Source: SpSt-77 sp049972045 (lineage in GTDB: Bacteria > Chloroflexota > Anaerolineae > B4-G1 > DUEL01). Taken from it: a DNA stretch of 64,000 nt. The position numbers and the translations under genes were made by a program. This document shows, piece by piece, positions 1 to 10,998 of this stretch. The stretch lies in NCBI GenBank assembly GCA_049972045.1, contig JBMFKS010000003.1, forward strand, positions 11,052 through 75,051. The letters are read 5' to 3'. Position 1 is the first letter of the stretch, and each line of letters opens with the position of its first letter. A model generated the notes under the pieces. It was not told where the DNA came from, ran no database searches, and saw only the letters and a program-made list of their open reading frames with translations.

Positions 1-268
1 TGCCCACCGGCAGGACGCCCAGCGCGGTCTCTGTGCCCACCAGGCCGTTGACGGCCTCGTTGACCGTCCCGTCCCCTCCGGCGGCCCACACGGTGTCCAT
101 TCCGGCCTGGGCGGCCTCCCGGGCCAGCGCGGTCGCTTCTCCGGCCCGGCGGGTGGTCTCTATCTCCACCGACCAACCCCGGGCGGAGAGTTCCCGGCGC
201 ACCCGCTTCAGTTCTTTCCAGACGTCGCGGGGACCGGCAACGGGGTTATAGATGATGAGGCTTTTCAC
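1..268 (-). CDS. Diacylglycerol kinase family lipid kinase, N-terminal part (runs off the window)
   Basis: Reading leftwards from a GTG at 268 gives VKSLIIYNPVAGPRDVWKEL, the usual first strand and loop of the DAGK/sphingosine-kinase catalytic fold. The glycine-rich nucleotide-binding motif AAGGDGTVNEAVNGLVGT follows at about residues 61-78. Family members phosphorylate diacylglycerol or related lipids with ATP at the inner membrane face. Only 89 residues lie inside the window, so the C-terminal lipid-binding domain is not seen. The GTG start was chosen because the homologous fold begins exactly there and no upstream ATG fits. It is divergent from glyQS. An opposite-strand reading frame over the same bases is a shadow. 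Confidence 0.85.
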   Translation of the reverse strand, partial: MKSLIIYNPVAGPRDVWKELKRVRRELSARGWSVEIETTRRAGEATALAREAAQAGMDTVWAAGGDGTVNEAVNGLVGTETALGVLPVG

Positions 269-339
269 GCTGGGGATTATAGCACCGGCTCGCCGGCGCG
301 CAACTCTCCTACGCAACGGAAGTTGCCCATGACGTAATG

Positions 340-368
340 TTGTCTCTTTTCCCCGCCTGTGTTACAAT
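340..368 (+). promoter_or_regulatory. Probable sigma-70 promoter of glyQS
   Basis: TTGTCT (340-345), a 17-base spacer, then TACAAT (363-368) preceded by TG, giving the extended -10 TGTTACAAT. It lies about 170 bases before the glyQS start. I looked for a glycine T-box (a GGNACC-type antiterminator) in the leader and did not find one. Confidence 0.5.
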
Positions 369-433
369 GGAAACAATCACGGCGCGAGCGCCCTCGGCGT
401 GTGGCGCTGCGTGGCTGACCACGAGCGGCCTTG

Positions 434-458
434 TAGCGCAGGCGAACAGCCTGCGCCC
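434..458 (+). repeat. Dispersed GTAGCGCAGGC-type palindromic repeat, copy 1
   Basis: TGTAGCGCAGGCGAACAGCCTGCGCC is a short inverted repeat (GCGCAGGC / GCCTGCGC). Related sequences occur near 26754, 35567, 49501 and 57292, all between genes. This copy sits in the glyQS leader between the predicted promoter and the start codon. Confidence 0.5.
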
Positions 459-540
459 CATTAACCGAGAGGCGACCCCGCAAATTCTCAAAGAACCACC
501 ATCGCTCCGGATATTGATTCGGACAGGAGGCCACTGTTCC

Positions 541-3543
<3,003 letters not shown>

Positions 3544-3549
3544 CGGGGG

Positions 3550-3573
3550 CAGGGCGCAGGGCGCAGGGCGCGG
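3550..3573. repeat. 7-bp tandem repeat (GCGCAGG)n
   Basis: About three copies of GCGCAGG directly after the glyQS stop codon. It is the first of several intergenic arrays with the same 7-base period (see 33604, 35475, 45858, 54806). Confidence 0.6.
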
Positions 3574-3636
3574 AACCTGGTAACGCTTCCCTAACTGTTT
3601 TGTAACTGTTGACAGAAGTGCGAAATTTAAGGATCG

Positions 3637-3645
3637 TGTTATAAT
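3637..3645 (+). promoter_or_regulatory. Extended -10 promoter of the signalling block
   Basis: TGTTATAAT is a perfect extended -10 element. No good -35 lies 17 bases upstream; a TTGACA at 3609-3614 is 25 bases away, which is too far for a normal promoter. AT-richness rises sharply here compared with the flanking genes. It probably drives the first response regulator and perhaps the genes behind it. Confidence 0.55.
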
Positions 3646-3731
3646 TGGAGTGGTTCGGTTCGTGATGGGCGGGGAAAGGGGAATTTTGTGGCGGAGGGAA
3701 TTTCTCCACCTGCACAGGAGATAGCCTGGGC

Positions 3732-4112
3732 ATGAACCATCCAAAGATTTTATATATTGAGGATAATCCGGAGAACCGTTTGCTGATCCGGCGGATTCTG
3801 GAGGCGGAAGGGTACACCGTGGTGGAGGCTGTAGATGGGCCTTCCGGGTTGGAAGCAGCGGCATCCTCTCCGCCTGACCTGATTCTCCTGGACATCAACC
3901 TGCCGGAGATGGATGGGTACGAACTGGTGGGGAAGTTACGCCAGATTCCGGGTTTGGCGACGACTCCGATCATTGCACTGACGGCCTATGCTCTGAAGGG
4001 AGATCGGGAACGCATCCTCTCTGCTGGTTGTGACGGCTATATTCAGAAGCCCATAGATGTGGACAGTTTACCGGTTCAGGTGGCCTCATTTCTGAAGAAG
4101 GGGGCCGGCTGA
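3732..4112 (+). CDS. Single-domain response regulator (CheY/DivK-like)
   Basis: A 126-residue stand-alone receiver domain with no output domain. The acidic pocket begins IEDNPENR (D11), the phospho-acceptor is D54 in LILLDINLPEMDGYE, the switch threonine is in ALTAY, and the conserved lysine is K106 in IQKP. Such proteins pass phosphoryl groups between kinases or act by protein contact. It is the first gene of the signalling block, 15 bases before a second receiver, so the two are probably cotranscribed. Likely phospho-donors are the kinases at 4680 and 26871; this is inferred from position only. Confidence 0.93.
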   Translation: MNHPKILYIEDNPENRLLIRRILEAEGYTVVEAVDGPSGLEAAASSPPDLILLDINLPEMDGYELVGKLRQIPGLATTPIIALTAYALKGDRERILSAGCDGYIQKPIDVDSLPVQVASFLKKGAG

Positions 4113-4127
4113 GGTTGGGAGGCACCG

Positions 4128-4544
4128 ATGCCACCGCTAAACCCGCAGGATGTCACCGTTCTGGTAATTGAGGACAACCTGAACAACTTCCTGCTTATGG
4201 CCCGCCTGCTGGCGTTTGTTGGGGTGGGGCGCTGCGAGTGGAAGGCTTCCGGCTGGCAGGTGCTGGAGTACGCTGAGACGTTGCCGCGCATAGACCTGAT
4301 TTTGATGGACATTTTCCTCCCGGAGCGGGATGGCTATGAGGCTCTGAGCCTGCTGCGATCGCATCCTCGCTTCAAAGACGTTCCCATTATTGCGATCACG
4401 GCGGATGCCAGTGTGGAGAGCATGGAGCGGGCTCGCCAGGCTGGATTTAATGGTTTCATTGGCAAGCCGATAGACCCGGACCGGTTTCCAGAGCAAATTT
4501 GGCGCATCCTGCGGGGTGAGCCCGTTTGGGACCCGGGGATATAA
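4128..4544 (+). CDS. Single-domain response regulator, divergent second copy
   Basis: A 138-residue receiver domain. Visible features are VIEDNLNN (acidic pocket), the acceptor D61 in LILMDIFLPERDGYE, the threonine in AITAD, and the lysine K113 in IGKP. The region between strand 1 and the acceptor is longer than in its neighbour (LLAFVGVGRCEWKASGW), which may alter partner choice. No DNA-binding or enzymatic domain follows. With 3732 it forms a receiver pair directly ahead of a membrane histidine kinase. Confidence 0.92.
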   Translation: MPPLNPQDVTVLVIEDNLNNFLLMARLLAFVGVGRCEWKASGWQVLEYAETLPRIDLILMDIFLPERDGYEALSLLRSHPRFKDVPIIAITADASVESMERARQAGFNGFIGKPIDPDRFPEQIWRILRGEPVWDPGI

Positions 4545-4679
4545 CCGGGTCTCCTTATTCGGGTCGAAAAGCCCTTCCTTTCCCGTGAACTGCGGAAGTC
4601 CTGCTTTTAAGCACTCTCCGCTGGGGTGGTGGTTACTCGTGGCGAGTGTGACCCATCCCGCGATCAGCGAGTAGCGAAA

Positions 4680-7019
4680 ATGGAGGCCTTTCCAGGGGCC
4701 GCTGGTCTGGAAGTGCCCGGCGTGGGGATGCGAGGCGGGCTGGGACGGACCATTCTGACCGCCTTCCTGATATTGGCGATTGTACCGCTCAGTGTTGTCA
4801 GTTGGTACGCCTCCACCCGTCACCGCGAGAATATCCAGGAGGAGGTGACGGGGAAACTGGTCACCATCGCCGCTCTGAAAGAGGCCCAGATTACCCGTTG
4901 GCTGGAGGAGCAAGCCGTCGCGCTGGACGACCCGGAACTGCGGGAAGCCATCTTCCGGGCGGCTGGAAGAAGCCCCGAAGAAATCCGCTCCCTCCTGACC
5001 ACTCTCGCTTCCCAGAAGGGTGTTGAGGACCTGGCCCTGATTGGCCCTCAGGGTCGGGTGGAGTGGGCCGGGGATGCCTCCTGGGAGGGTGATACCGTTA
5101 TCCTGCCTTCCAGCCCCGATGCCTTCGCTCTCCAGGTGTCTCCGAACCTTGCCGGACGGGAAGGGATTGTCCTGATCCGGCCGTTAAGTTCAGCCCGATG
5201 GCCCTCCATCGCGGCCCGGCTGACCGGGGAGGGCTTGATCCATATTCTGGAGGAACGGGCCGGCCTGGGCGAAACGGGAGAAGCCTACTTGGTGGATCAA
5301 TGGGGGTTCGCCTGTCCACAAAATCGTCGGATCACCAGCCCGGCCATTCAGGCGGCCCTTTCCGGACAGGACGGTCAGGGCCTGTATGAGAACTATAGGG
5401 GCACGCCCGTCATTGGCGTCTACCGGTGGCTCCCCACGCTGAGCCTGGCCCTGGTCGTGGAGCAGACGCAAGAGGAGGCCTTCGCGGGCAACGAGGCGGT
5501 GACTACCGCCGTCATTGCGGCCACCCTGGGCGTCGCCATCGCCACGGCGGCTATCGCCGCCGTGGTCACCCGCCAGATTACCCGACCGGTCGTCCGGCTG
5601 ACGGAATCCGCTCTGCGGATTGCCGCCGGAGACCTCTCCCAGCGGGTGGACATCACCTCCCGGGACGAAATTGGCATCCTGGCCCAGGTCTTCAATCAGA
5701 TGGCGACGGAACTGGAGGCCCTGTACAACGACCTGGAGGCCAAAGTTGCGGAGCGAACCCGCCTTCTCCAGCAGGCCAACTACCAGATTCAGCGCCGCGC
5801 CATCCAGTTGCAGGCCAGCCTGGAGGTCGGGCAAGCGGTCACCTCCATCCTGGACCCGGACGCCTTGCTGGAGCACGTGGTGCGCGTGGTGCGGGATTGC
5901 TTTTATTACTCCCACGTCGCCGTTTACACCACGGACGAATCGGGCAATGGGTTGGTTCTTCGGGCTTCCGCAGGAGAGGCTGACCCGTTTCATGGCGCGC
6001 GTGTGACCGGCGAGTCTCTCAGCGCGGTCGGGCAAGCGTTCCGGGATGGTCGGGCGGTTCTGGAAAGCCGACCGGTCTCCATCAGGGTGGGTCCGCCCCT
6101 CTCCTACGCCCGGGCGGAGGCGGCGCTCCCTCTCCGCCTGGGTGACCGGGTGCTGGGGGTGATGGACGTCCAGAGCACCCAGCCCGAGTCCTTTGACCAG
6201 GATGACGTCTCCGTCCTGCAGAACGTGGCCAATCAGGTCGCCATCGCCCTGGAGAACGCCCGGGCCTACGCGCTGGAGCGGGAGGCCGCCGAGCGGCTCC
6301 GGGAACTGGACCGCTCCAAGCGGCGCTTCCTGGCGAACATGTCCCACGAACTGCGCACGCCGTTGACCAACATTATCGGGTTTGCCCGGCTGATGCTGAA
6401 GGAGATAGACGGCCCGCTGACCGACCAGCAGCGGCATGACCTGGAAATCATCTACCACAACGGCGAGCATCTCCTGGGCCTCATCAATGACCTCCTGGAC
6501 ATCTCCCAGATTGAGGCCGGGATGATGGAACTGGAGTTCCGGGAAGTGGACCTGGGTGACCTGATCCGTAGCGTGATGGCCACCGCCAGCGCGCTGTTGC
6601 GGGGGAAGCCGGTTGTGATGCGGGAGATCATTGCTCCGCAATTGCCCAAGGTACGGGCCGACCCCACCCGCATCCGGCAGGTCCTGTTGCGCATTCTGGC
6701 CAATGCGGCCAAGTTTACCGACCAGGGCACCATCACCGTCCGGGCGTGGGCAGAAAATGGGGAGGTCCGGGTCAGCGTCAGTGACACAGGTATTGGGATC
6801 CCTCCGGAGGCGCGGGAGCGCATCTTTGAGCGGTTTGAGCAGGGTGTGATGGAAAATGGCCGTCGCCCCGATGGAACCGGCCTGGGGCTGGCGCTGAGCA
6901 AAGAGTTCGTGGAGATGCACGGCGGCCGTATTTGGGTGGAGAGCGAGGTCGGGAAGGGCTCTACCTTCACGTTCACGCTGCCTTTGCAGCCTGCCCCCTT
7001 TTCCACGAAAGGAGGCTGA
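4680..7019 (+). CDS. Membrane histidine kinase: dCache sensor, HAMP, GAF, HisKA, HATPase
   Basis: About 779 residues. Transmembrane helix 1 spans about residues 23-42. An extracytoplasmic region of about 230 residues ends in a dCache-like pattern (GLGETGEAYLVD, YENYRGTPVIGVYRWLP). Transmembrane helix 2 is at about 274-297, HAMP 298-350, GAF 391-527, HisKA about 545-612 with phospho-acceptor His556 in SHELRTPL, and HATPase 654-770 with the N box (ANAAKF), DTGIGI and GTGLGL. This is a complete, probably active sensor kinase and the only membrane protein in the block with a kinase core. The start is uncertain: the frame is open from a GTG at 4626, and ATGs at 4680 and 4728 are alternatives; none has a convincing ribosome-binding site. 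Its likely targets are the two receivers just upstream. Confidence 0.92.
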   Translation: MEAFPGAAGLEVPGVGMRGGLGRTILTAFLILAIVPLSVVSWYASTRHRENIQEEVTGKLVTIAALKEAQITRWLEEQAVALDDPELREAIFRAAGRSPEEIRSLLTTLASQKGVEDLALIGPQGRVEWAGDASWEGDTVILPSSPDAFALQVSPNLAGREGIVLIRPLSSARWPSIAARLTGEGLIHILEERAGLGETGEAYLVDQWGFACPQNRRITSPAIQAALSGQDGQGLYENYRGTPVIGVYRWLPTLSLALVVEQTQEEAFAGNEAVTTAVIAATLGVAIATAAIAAVVTRQITRPVVRLTESALRIAAGDLSQRVDITSRDEIGILAQVFNQMATELEALYNDLEAKVAERTRLLQQANYQIQRRAIQLQASLEVGQAVTSILDPDALLEHVVRVVRDCFYYSHVAVYTTDESGNGLVLRASAGEADPFHGARVTGESLSAVGQAFRDGRAVLESRPVSIRVGPPLSYARAEAALPLRLGDRVLGVMDVQSTQPESFDQDDVSVLQNVANQVAIALENARAYALEREAAERLRELDRSKRRFLANMSHELRTPLTNIIGFARLMLKEIDGPLTDQQRHDLEIIYHNGEHLLGLINDLLDISQIEAGMMELEFREVDLGDLIRSVMATASALLRGKPVVMREIIAPQLPKVRADPTRIRQVLLRILANAAKFTDQGTITVRAWAENGEVRVSVSDTGIGIPPEARERIFERFEQGVMENGRRPDGTGLGLALSKEFVEMHGGRIWVESEVGKGSTFTFTLPLQPAPFSTKGG

Positions 7020-7022
7020 ACG

Positions 7023-7862
7023 ATGGCTGTCGCAACCGTAGACCGGGAAACGATTCGGCGAATTCTGCGGGAAGAACTTCCCCGAATGGTGGAGGAAGAC
7101 CAGGATTTTCGGTACTGGTTGACCGGGTGGATTGCAGAGACTTTCCCCAAACGCTCGGAGGTGGAGCAGGCATTGGCGCAGGTCTTAGAGCATCTGGTCG
7201 CGCTGCGGGAGGACTTTAACCGCCAGTTCGCCCTGCAATCCCAGCGGCTGGAGGTCGTGGAGCAGCGGCTGGAGGTCGTGGAGCAGCGGCTGGAGGTCGT
7301 GGAGCAGCGGCTGGAGGTCGTGGAGCAGCGGCTGGATGCTTTTGAGCAGCGGATGGAGGAACTGCGCCAGGATTTCAACCGCCAGATGATGCGTCTGGTG
7401 GAACGGCATGAGTCCCTGGAGCAACGGGTAAACCAAGGGTTTGCCCGGCTGGAAGCCACCGTGGGAGCGATCGGGGCCCGCTGGGGGATGATGGCCGAGG
7501 AAGCCTTCCGTTCGGGAATGGCGGGCATCCTCCGGGACCAGTTTGGCTGGCAGGTGGAACGCCTCCTGATGATGGATACCGAGGGCTTCGTCTTCGGACA
7601 CCCTGATCAGGTGGAGATAGACATCGCCATCCACGACGGCGCCCACTGGCTGATTGAGATTCGCTCCTCCATGAGCAAGGCCGAGATGTACACCTTTGTG
7701 CGCAAGGTGGAGTTCTATGAGCGGCTGCGGGGAGTCCAGGTGGCCCGACGGATCGTCATCTCCCCGATGATCCACCCTCAGGCCCAGAAGGTCGCGGAGC
7801 GTCTGGGCATAGAACTGTACACCTCCGTCTACGACGTCTCGCCGGACCTGCGGGGGGGATGA
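7023..7862 (+). CDS. Coiled-coil protein with C-terminal PD-(D/E)XK nuclease-like domain (DUF3782 type), copy 1
   Basis: A 279-residue protein. Residues about 55-150 form a long heptad coiled coil containing four perfect QRLEVVE heptads. Residues about 155-279 match the DUF3782 restriction-endonuclease-like pattern: GARWGMMAEEAFRSGM, then QVEIDIAIHDG, then LIEIRSSMSKAEM, where D, E and the following basic/serine segment would be the PD-(D/E)XK core. A lysine is expected at the last core position in active enzymes; here the motif reads E-I-R, so activity is uncertain. It starts three bases after the kinase stop and its stop region overlaps the alternative ParA start, indicating an operon. A paralogue at 14942 keeps E-I-K. 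Cellular role unknown. Confidence 0.8.
   Translation: MAVATVDRETIRRILREELPRMVEEDQDFRYWLTGWIAETFPKRSEVEQALAQVLEHLVALREDFNRQFALQSQRLEVVEQRLEVVEQRLEVVEQRLEVVEQRLDAFEQRMEELRQDFNRQMMRLVERHESLEQRVNQGFARLEATVGAIGARWGMMAEEAFRSGMAGILRDQFGWQVERLLMMDTEGFVFGHPDQVEIDIAIHDGAHWLIEIRSSMSKAEMYTFVRKVEFYERLRGVQVARRIVISPMIHPQAQKVAERLGIELYTSVYDVSPDLRGG
7242..7325 (+). repeat. Four perfect 21-bp coding repeats (QRLEVVE heptad)
   Basis: Unit CAGCGGCTGGAGGTCGTGGAG repeated four times without a mismatch, with a fifth partial copy after 7325. Each unit encodes one heptad of the coiled coil, so gain or loss of units changes rod length without a frameshift. Confidence 0.95.
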
Positions 7863-7894
7863 GGGGTCCCGGGAAGAGGGGTGAGGCCAGCGAA

Positions 7895-8722
7895 ATGACC
7901 GCGGTAGTGGCGATCGCGAACCATAAAGGCGGCGTCGCTAAGACGACAACCTGCCTATCCCTGGGCGGTGCCCTGGCGGAGCAGGGGCTTCAGGTCTTGG
8001 TGGTAGACCTGGACCCTCAGGCGCATCTGACCCTCTCTCTGGGGCTCCGGCCCGAGGAACTCCGTCATACCCTTGCGGATGTGCTCCTGGAGCAGCAATC
8101 TGTGGTTGCGGTCAGCCGGGAGACATCGGTGGCGGGCCTGGACCTGGTGCCGGCCAGCGGCGAACTGGTGGTCCTGGACAAAGCCCTCTATGGCCGGCCC
8201 GGTTATGAGTACCGGTTGCGGCAGGCCCTGGGGCGGATGTCCGTCGCCTACGACTTTGTCCTGATGGACTGCCCTCCTTCCTTCGGCACCCTGACCCTCA
8301 ACGCGCTCACCGCTGCCGATATGCTCATCATCCCGATACAGTGTGAGTACTATGCCTGGCGTTCCCTCCGCCCGATGCTGGAACTGGTGACGGTGGTCCG
8401 GCAGAAAACCAACCCTGCCCTCCGCTACCGTCTCCTGGTCACAATGTACGATGCGCGCAGCCGCATTCACCGGCTGATCTTGGAGCAAATTCACCGCTTT
8501 TTCCCCCAGGCCACTTTTCGGACGATTGTCCAGGTAGATACTCGCTTGCGGGAAAGCCCGGTCTATGGCCTGCCGGTGACCCAGTATGCCCCTCGCACGC
8601 GGGCCGCCGAGCAGTATCGGGCTGTTGCCCAGGAGATGATGGTCTGTTTCCCCCCCGCGCCGACGGTCATTACGGGTCCACAAAGGGCGTGGCCTGTAGA
8701 GCATTCTGTCGCAAGCGGGTAG
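7895..8722 (+). CDS. ParA/MinD-type ATPase, orphan (no ParB)
   Basis: About 275 residues beginning MTAVVAIANHKGGVAKTT, the deviant Walker A motif of ParA family ATPases, with Walker A' (VVVDLDPQAH), Walker B (FVLMDCPPS) and a C-terminal ParA region. The usual GKTT is AKTT here, still with both lysines. An ATG at 7859 overlapping the previous stop (ATGA) is an alternative start but would add 12 residues outside the conserved fold. No ParB or parS-like site is nearby; the gene lies between a coiled-coil protein and a membrane receptor. Orphan ParA proteins often position chemoreceptor arrays or other large complexes, so a role in placing the receptors encoded here is a reasonable inference, not shown. 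Confidence 0.88.
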   Translation: MTAVVAIANHKGGVAKTTTCLSLGGALAEQGLQVLVVDLDPQAHLTLSLGLRPEELRHTLADVLLEQQSVVAVSRETSVAGLDLVPASGELVVLDKALYGRPGYEYRLRQALGRMSVAYDFVLMDCPPSFGTLTLNALTAADMLIIPIQCEYYAWRSLRPMLELVTVVRQKTNPALRYRLLVTMYDARSRIHRLILEQIHRFFPQATFRTIVQVDTRLRESPVYGLPVTQYAPRTRAAEQYRAVAQEMMVCFPPAPTVITGPQRAWPVEHSVASG

Positions 8723-8747
8723 ATGGATAAAGCGAGGAACAGAGACG

Positions 8748-10964
8748 ATGGAGTCATTCAAGCGGTCACTGGAAGAACTGTTTTCGGATTTCACCCCACC
8801 CGCTCCGGAGGGTATCTCCCCTGCTCCCCAGGAGGAAAAGCCACCGGCTCCCGCCCCGGCCCCGCGCCAGCCCACAGAGGCTGTGCTTTCCGGGAAGGAA
8901 ATCGCCAGGCAGGTTGGACCGGGAGTCTCGCTGATAGGGGCCCATGTCCGCAATATTCGCGCGCAACTCTTGGGGAATACGTTGATCATTCTGGTTGTGA
9001 TTCTCTGGACCGCTTTCCTGATCGGCAGCGCGATGGTGCGGTTGAACCGGGCGGTTGCGGCGGTGGGGGAGGAGACCACGCGGGCCAATACGGCGCTGGC
9101 GGCAGGAAAGGCGGCGGCGGAACTCTTCGTCGCTATCGGACAGGGAACGCTGGCCCAGGACCCAGAAGTGCTGATCCGGGGCATCACCGAAGCGCGCGAG
9201 CACCTCCTGCAGACGCAGGACCGCCTTCTGGAGAGCGTTGCCCCGATTCCGGTGGAAGACCCCCTGTGGTCGGAATTGATCCGTCTACGGGCCGCTATCT
9301 CCCAGATGGATTCCTGGACCACTTATTTCATAGAACAGGCCCGCCGGTACAACTGGGAAAACATTCGGGCTTCTCAATTGTATCTGGTTCCCTATTATCT
9401 GAACGAAATCACCGCAGCAACGGTAGGGGTGGAAAAACTGACCCAGGAGCGGCTGGCCCTTGCCAACCAGGAGGCAGCCGCAGCGCGGGAAATACTGCGC
9501 AACATCACGATATCCTGGGGCATTGTTCTGCTTCTGGTGGTCATAGGGGTAAACGTTGCTTTCCTGCGCAGTATCGCCGACCCGCTGGAACGGCTGGCCG
9601 AAGCATCCGCTCGCCTGGCGGCCGGCCGTCTGGAGACGCGCGTCGCCATAGACCGGGCCGATGAGTTCGGCCGCCTGGCTCAGGCCTTCAATGATATGGC
9701 TGAGCATTTGCAGACCCTTTACAACGAATTGGAAGAGCGGGTGCAGGAGCGGACCCGCGCCCTTCAGGAAGCCAACTATGCCCTCCAGCGACGGGCCATC
9801 CAGTTGGAGGCCAGCGCCGAAGTGAGCCGATCCATCATCTCTATTTTCAACGTGGACGAGCTGCTGTGGCGGGCCGTCAACCTGATTCGGGACCGCTTCG
9901 GCTTCTACCACGCTGGCATTTTCCTGATGGACGAGACGGGGGAATGGGCCGTGCTGCGGGAGGCCACGGGCGAGGCAGGTGCCCAGATGAAGGCCCAGGG
10001 CCACCGCCTCCCGGTGGGGGAGACCAGCATGGTCGGCTGGACGGCCCTCCACCGCCGCCCCCGCATCGCCCTGGACGTGGGCCAGGACGCGGTCCACTTT
10101 GCCAACCCTCTCCTGCCCTACACCCGTTCGGAGATGACCCTCCCTCTGATGGTCGGTGGTCGTCTCCTGGGGGTGCTGGACGTTCAGTCCACCGAAGAGG
10201 CCGCCTTTGATGAAGACGACATTCGGGCTCTCCAAAGCATGGCCGACCAGTTGGCCATTGCCATAGAGAACGCCCGACGGCTTTCCGAAGAAGCCTTGCT
10301 GCTGGAAGCGACCAGCCCCATCTACCGCTTTAGCCGCCGGCTGGGCAGCGCGGCCACCGTGGAGGACATCGCGGAGGTCATCATTGGAACCGTCTCCGAG
10401 ACCGAGGCGGATGGCTGCGTGGTGGTGGAGTTTGAGTCCTCCGACGGGGTACCGGAAGCCTTGCTCTACCGGGGGGTCTGGCGGCGGGACCGGGAGCCCA
10501 CCTTCCGGCCCGGGATGCGGATGGAGGCATCCGAGACCCCTCTGCCCACTCTCATGCTGAGTCGGATGTGGGTCAGTGAGGATGCCCAGCGAGATTCCCA
10601 GATGTCGGATAAGGCCCGGGAACTCTTCCGCGCTACCGGTGTCGGGGCTGTCGTCAACATCCCGCTGCGGGTGGGGGAGCGGTCTGTGGGTCAGGTCGTC
10701 ATCCTGCGGTCCACACCGGGCCCCTTCTCTCCGGCGTCGCTGCGACTCTATGAGGTCATCGGCGACCAGGCGGCCGTCGCGCTGGAGCGGGCCCGCCTGC
10801 TGGAAAGGATGCGGCAGCGAGCGGAGCAGGAGGAGGCTCTGCGGAGCATCGCCGACCAGATTACGGCCACTTTTGACCTGCGAACGGCCCTGCAGACGAC
10901 GCTACAGCAACTGACCCAGGTGCTGGACGCCCGCGGTGGCTATGCGGAACTGGGAACCAGGTAG
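8748..10964 (+). CDS. Membrane receptor without kinase: 4-helix sensor, HAMP, GAF, GAF, C-terminal GAF stub
   Basis: A 738-residue protein. A proline-rich cytoplasmic leader (about residues 15-45) precedes transmembrane helix 1 (75-97). A helical extracytoplasmic region of about 155 residues follows, then transmembrane helix 2 (255-274), HAMP (275-327), a coiled coil, GAF1 (about 370-511, FGFYHAGIFLMDETGEW) and a full-length GAF2 (about 532-684). It stops about 37 residues into what would be a third GAF (TFDLRTALQTTLQQLTQVLD to YAEL). No histidine kinase, cyclase or methyl-accepting domain is present. It is the only receptor here with a complete second GAF instead of the shortened one. Confidence 0.88.
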   Translation: MESFKRSLEELFSDFTPPAPEGISPAPQEEKPPAPAPAPRQPTEAVLSGKEIARQVGPGVSLIGAHVRNIRAQLLGNTLIILVVILWTAFLIGSAMVRLNRAVAAVGEETTRANTALAAGKAAAELFVAIGQGTLAQDPEVLIRGITEAREHLLQTQDRLLESVAPIPVEDPLWSELIRLRAAISQMDSWTTYFIEQARRYNWENIRASQLYLVPYYLNEITAATVGVEKLTQERLALANQEAAAAREILRNITISWGIVLLLVVIGVNVAFLRSIADPLERLAEASARLAAGRLETRVAIDRADEFGRLAQAFNDMAEHLQTLYNELEERVQERTRALQEANYALQRRAIQLEASAEVSRSIISIFNVDELLWRAVNLIRDRFGFYHAGIFLMDETGEWAVLREATGEAGAQMKAQGHRLPVGETSMVGWTALHRRPRIALDVGQDAVHFANPLLPYTRSEMTLPLMVGGRLLGVLDVQSTEEAAFDEDDIRALQSMADQLAIAIENARRLSEEALLLEATSPIYRFSRRLGSAATVEDIAEVIIGTVSETEADGCVVVEFESSDGVPEALLYRGVWRRDREPTFRPGMRMEASETPLPTLMLSRMWVSEDAQRDSQMSDKARELFRATGVGAVVNIPLRVGERSVGQVVILRSTPGPFSPASLRLYEVIGDQAAVALERARLLERMRQRAEQEEALRSIADQITATFDLRTALQTTLQQLTQVLDARGGYAELGTR

Positions 10965-10998
10965 CACGGGCCTCAGCCTGTGCAAGGAGGCAGCTCAG

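Noticed and set aside
370..540. Glycine T-box or glycine riboswitch in the glyQS leader
   Set aside because: I could not find the T-box sequence, the antiterminator pair or a leader terminator; the leader instead contains a dispersed palindromic repeat.
3609..3645. TTGACA at 3609 as the -35 of the TATAAT at 3640
   Set aside because: The spacer would be 25 bases; the extended -10 element alone is a better explanation.
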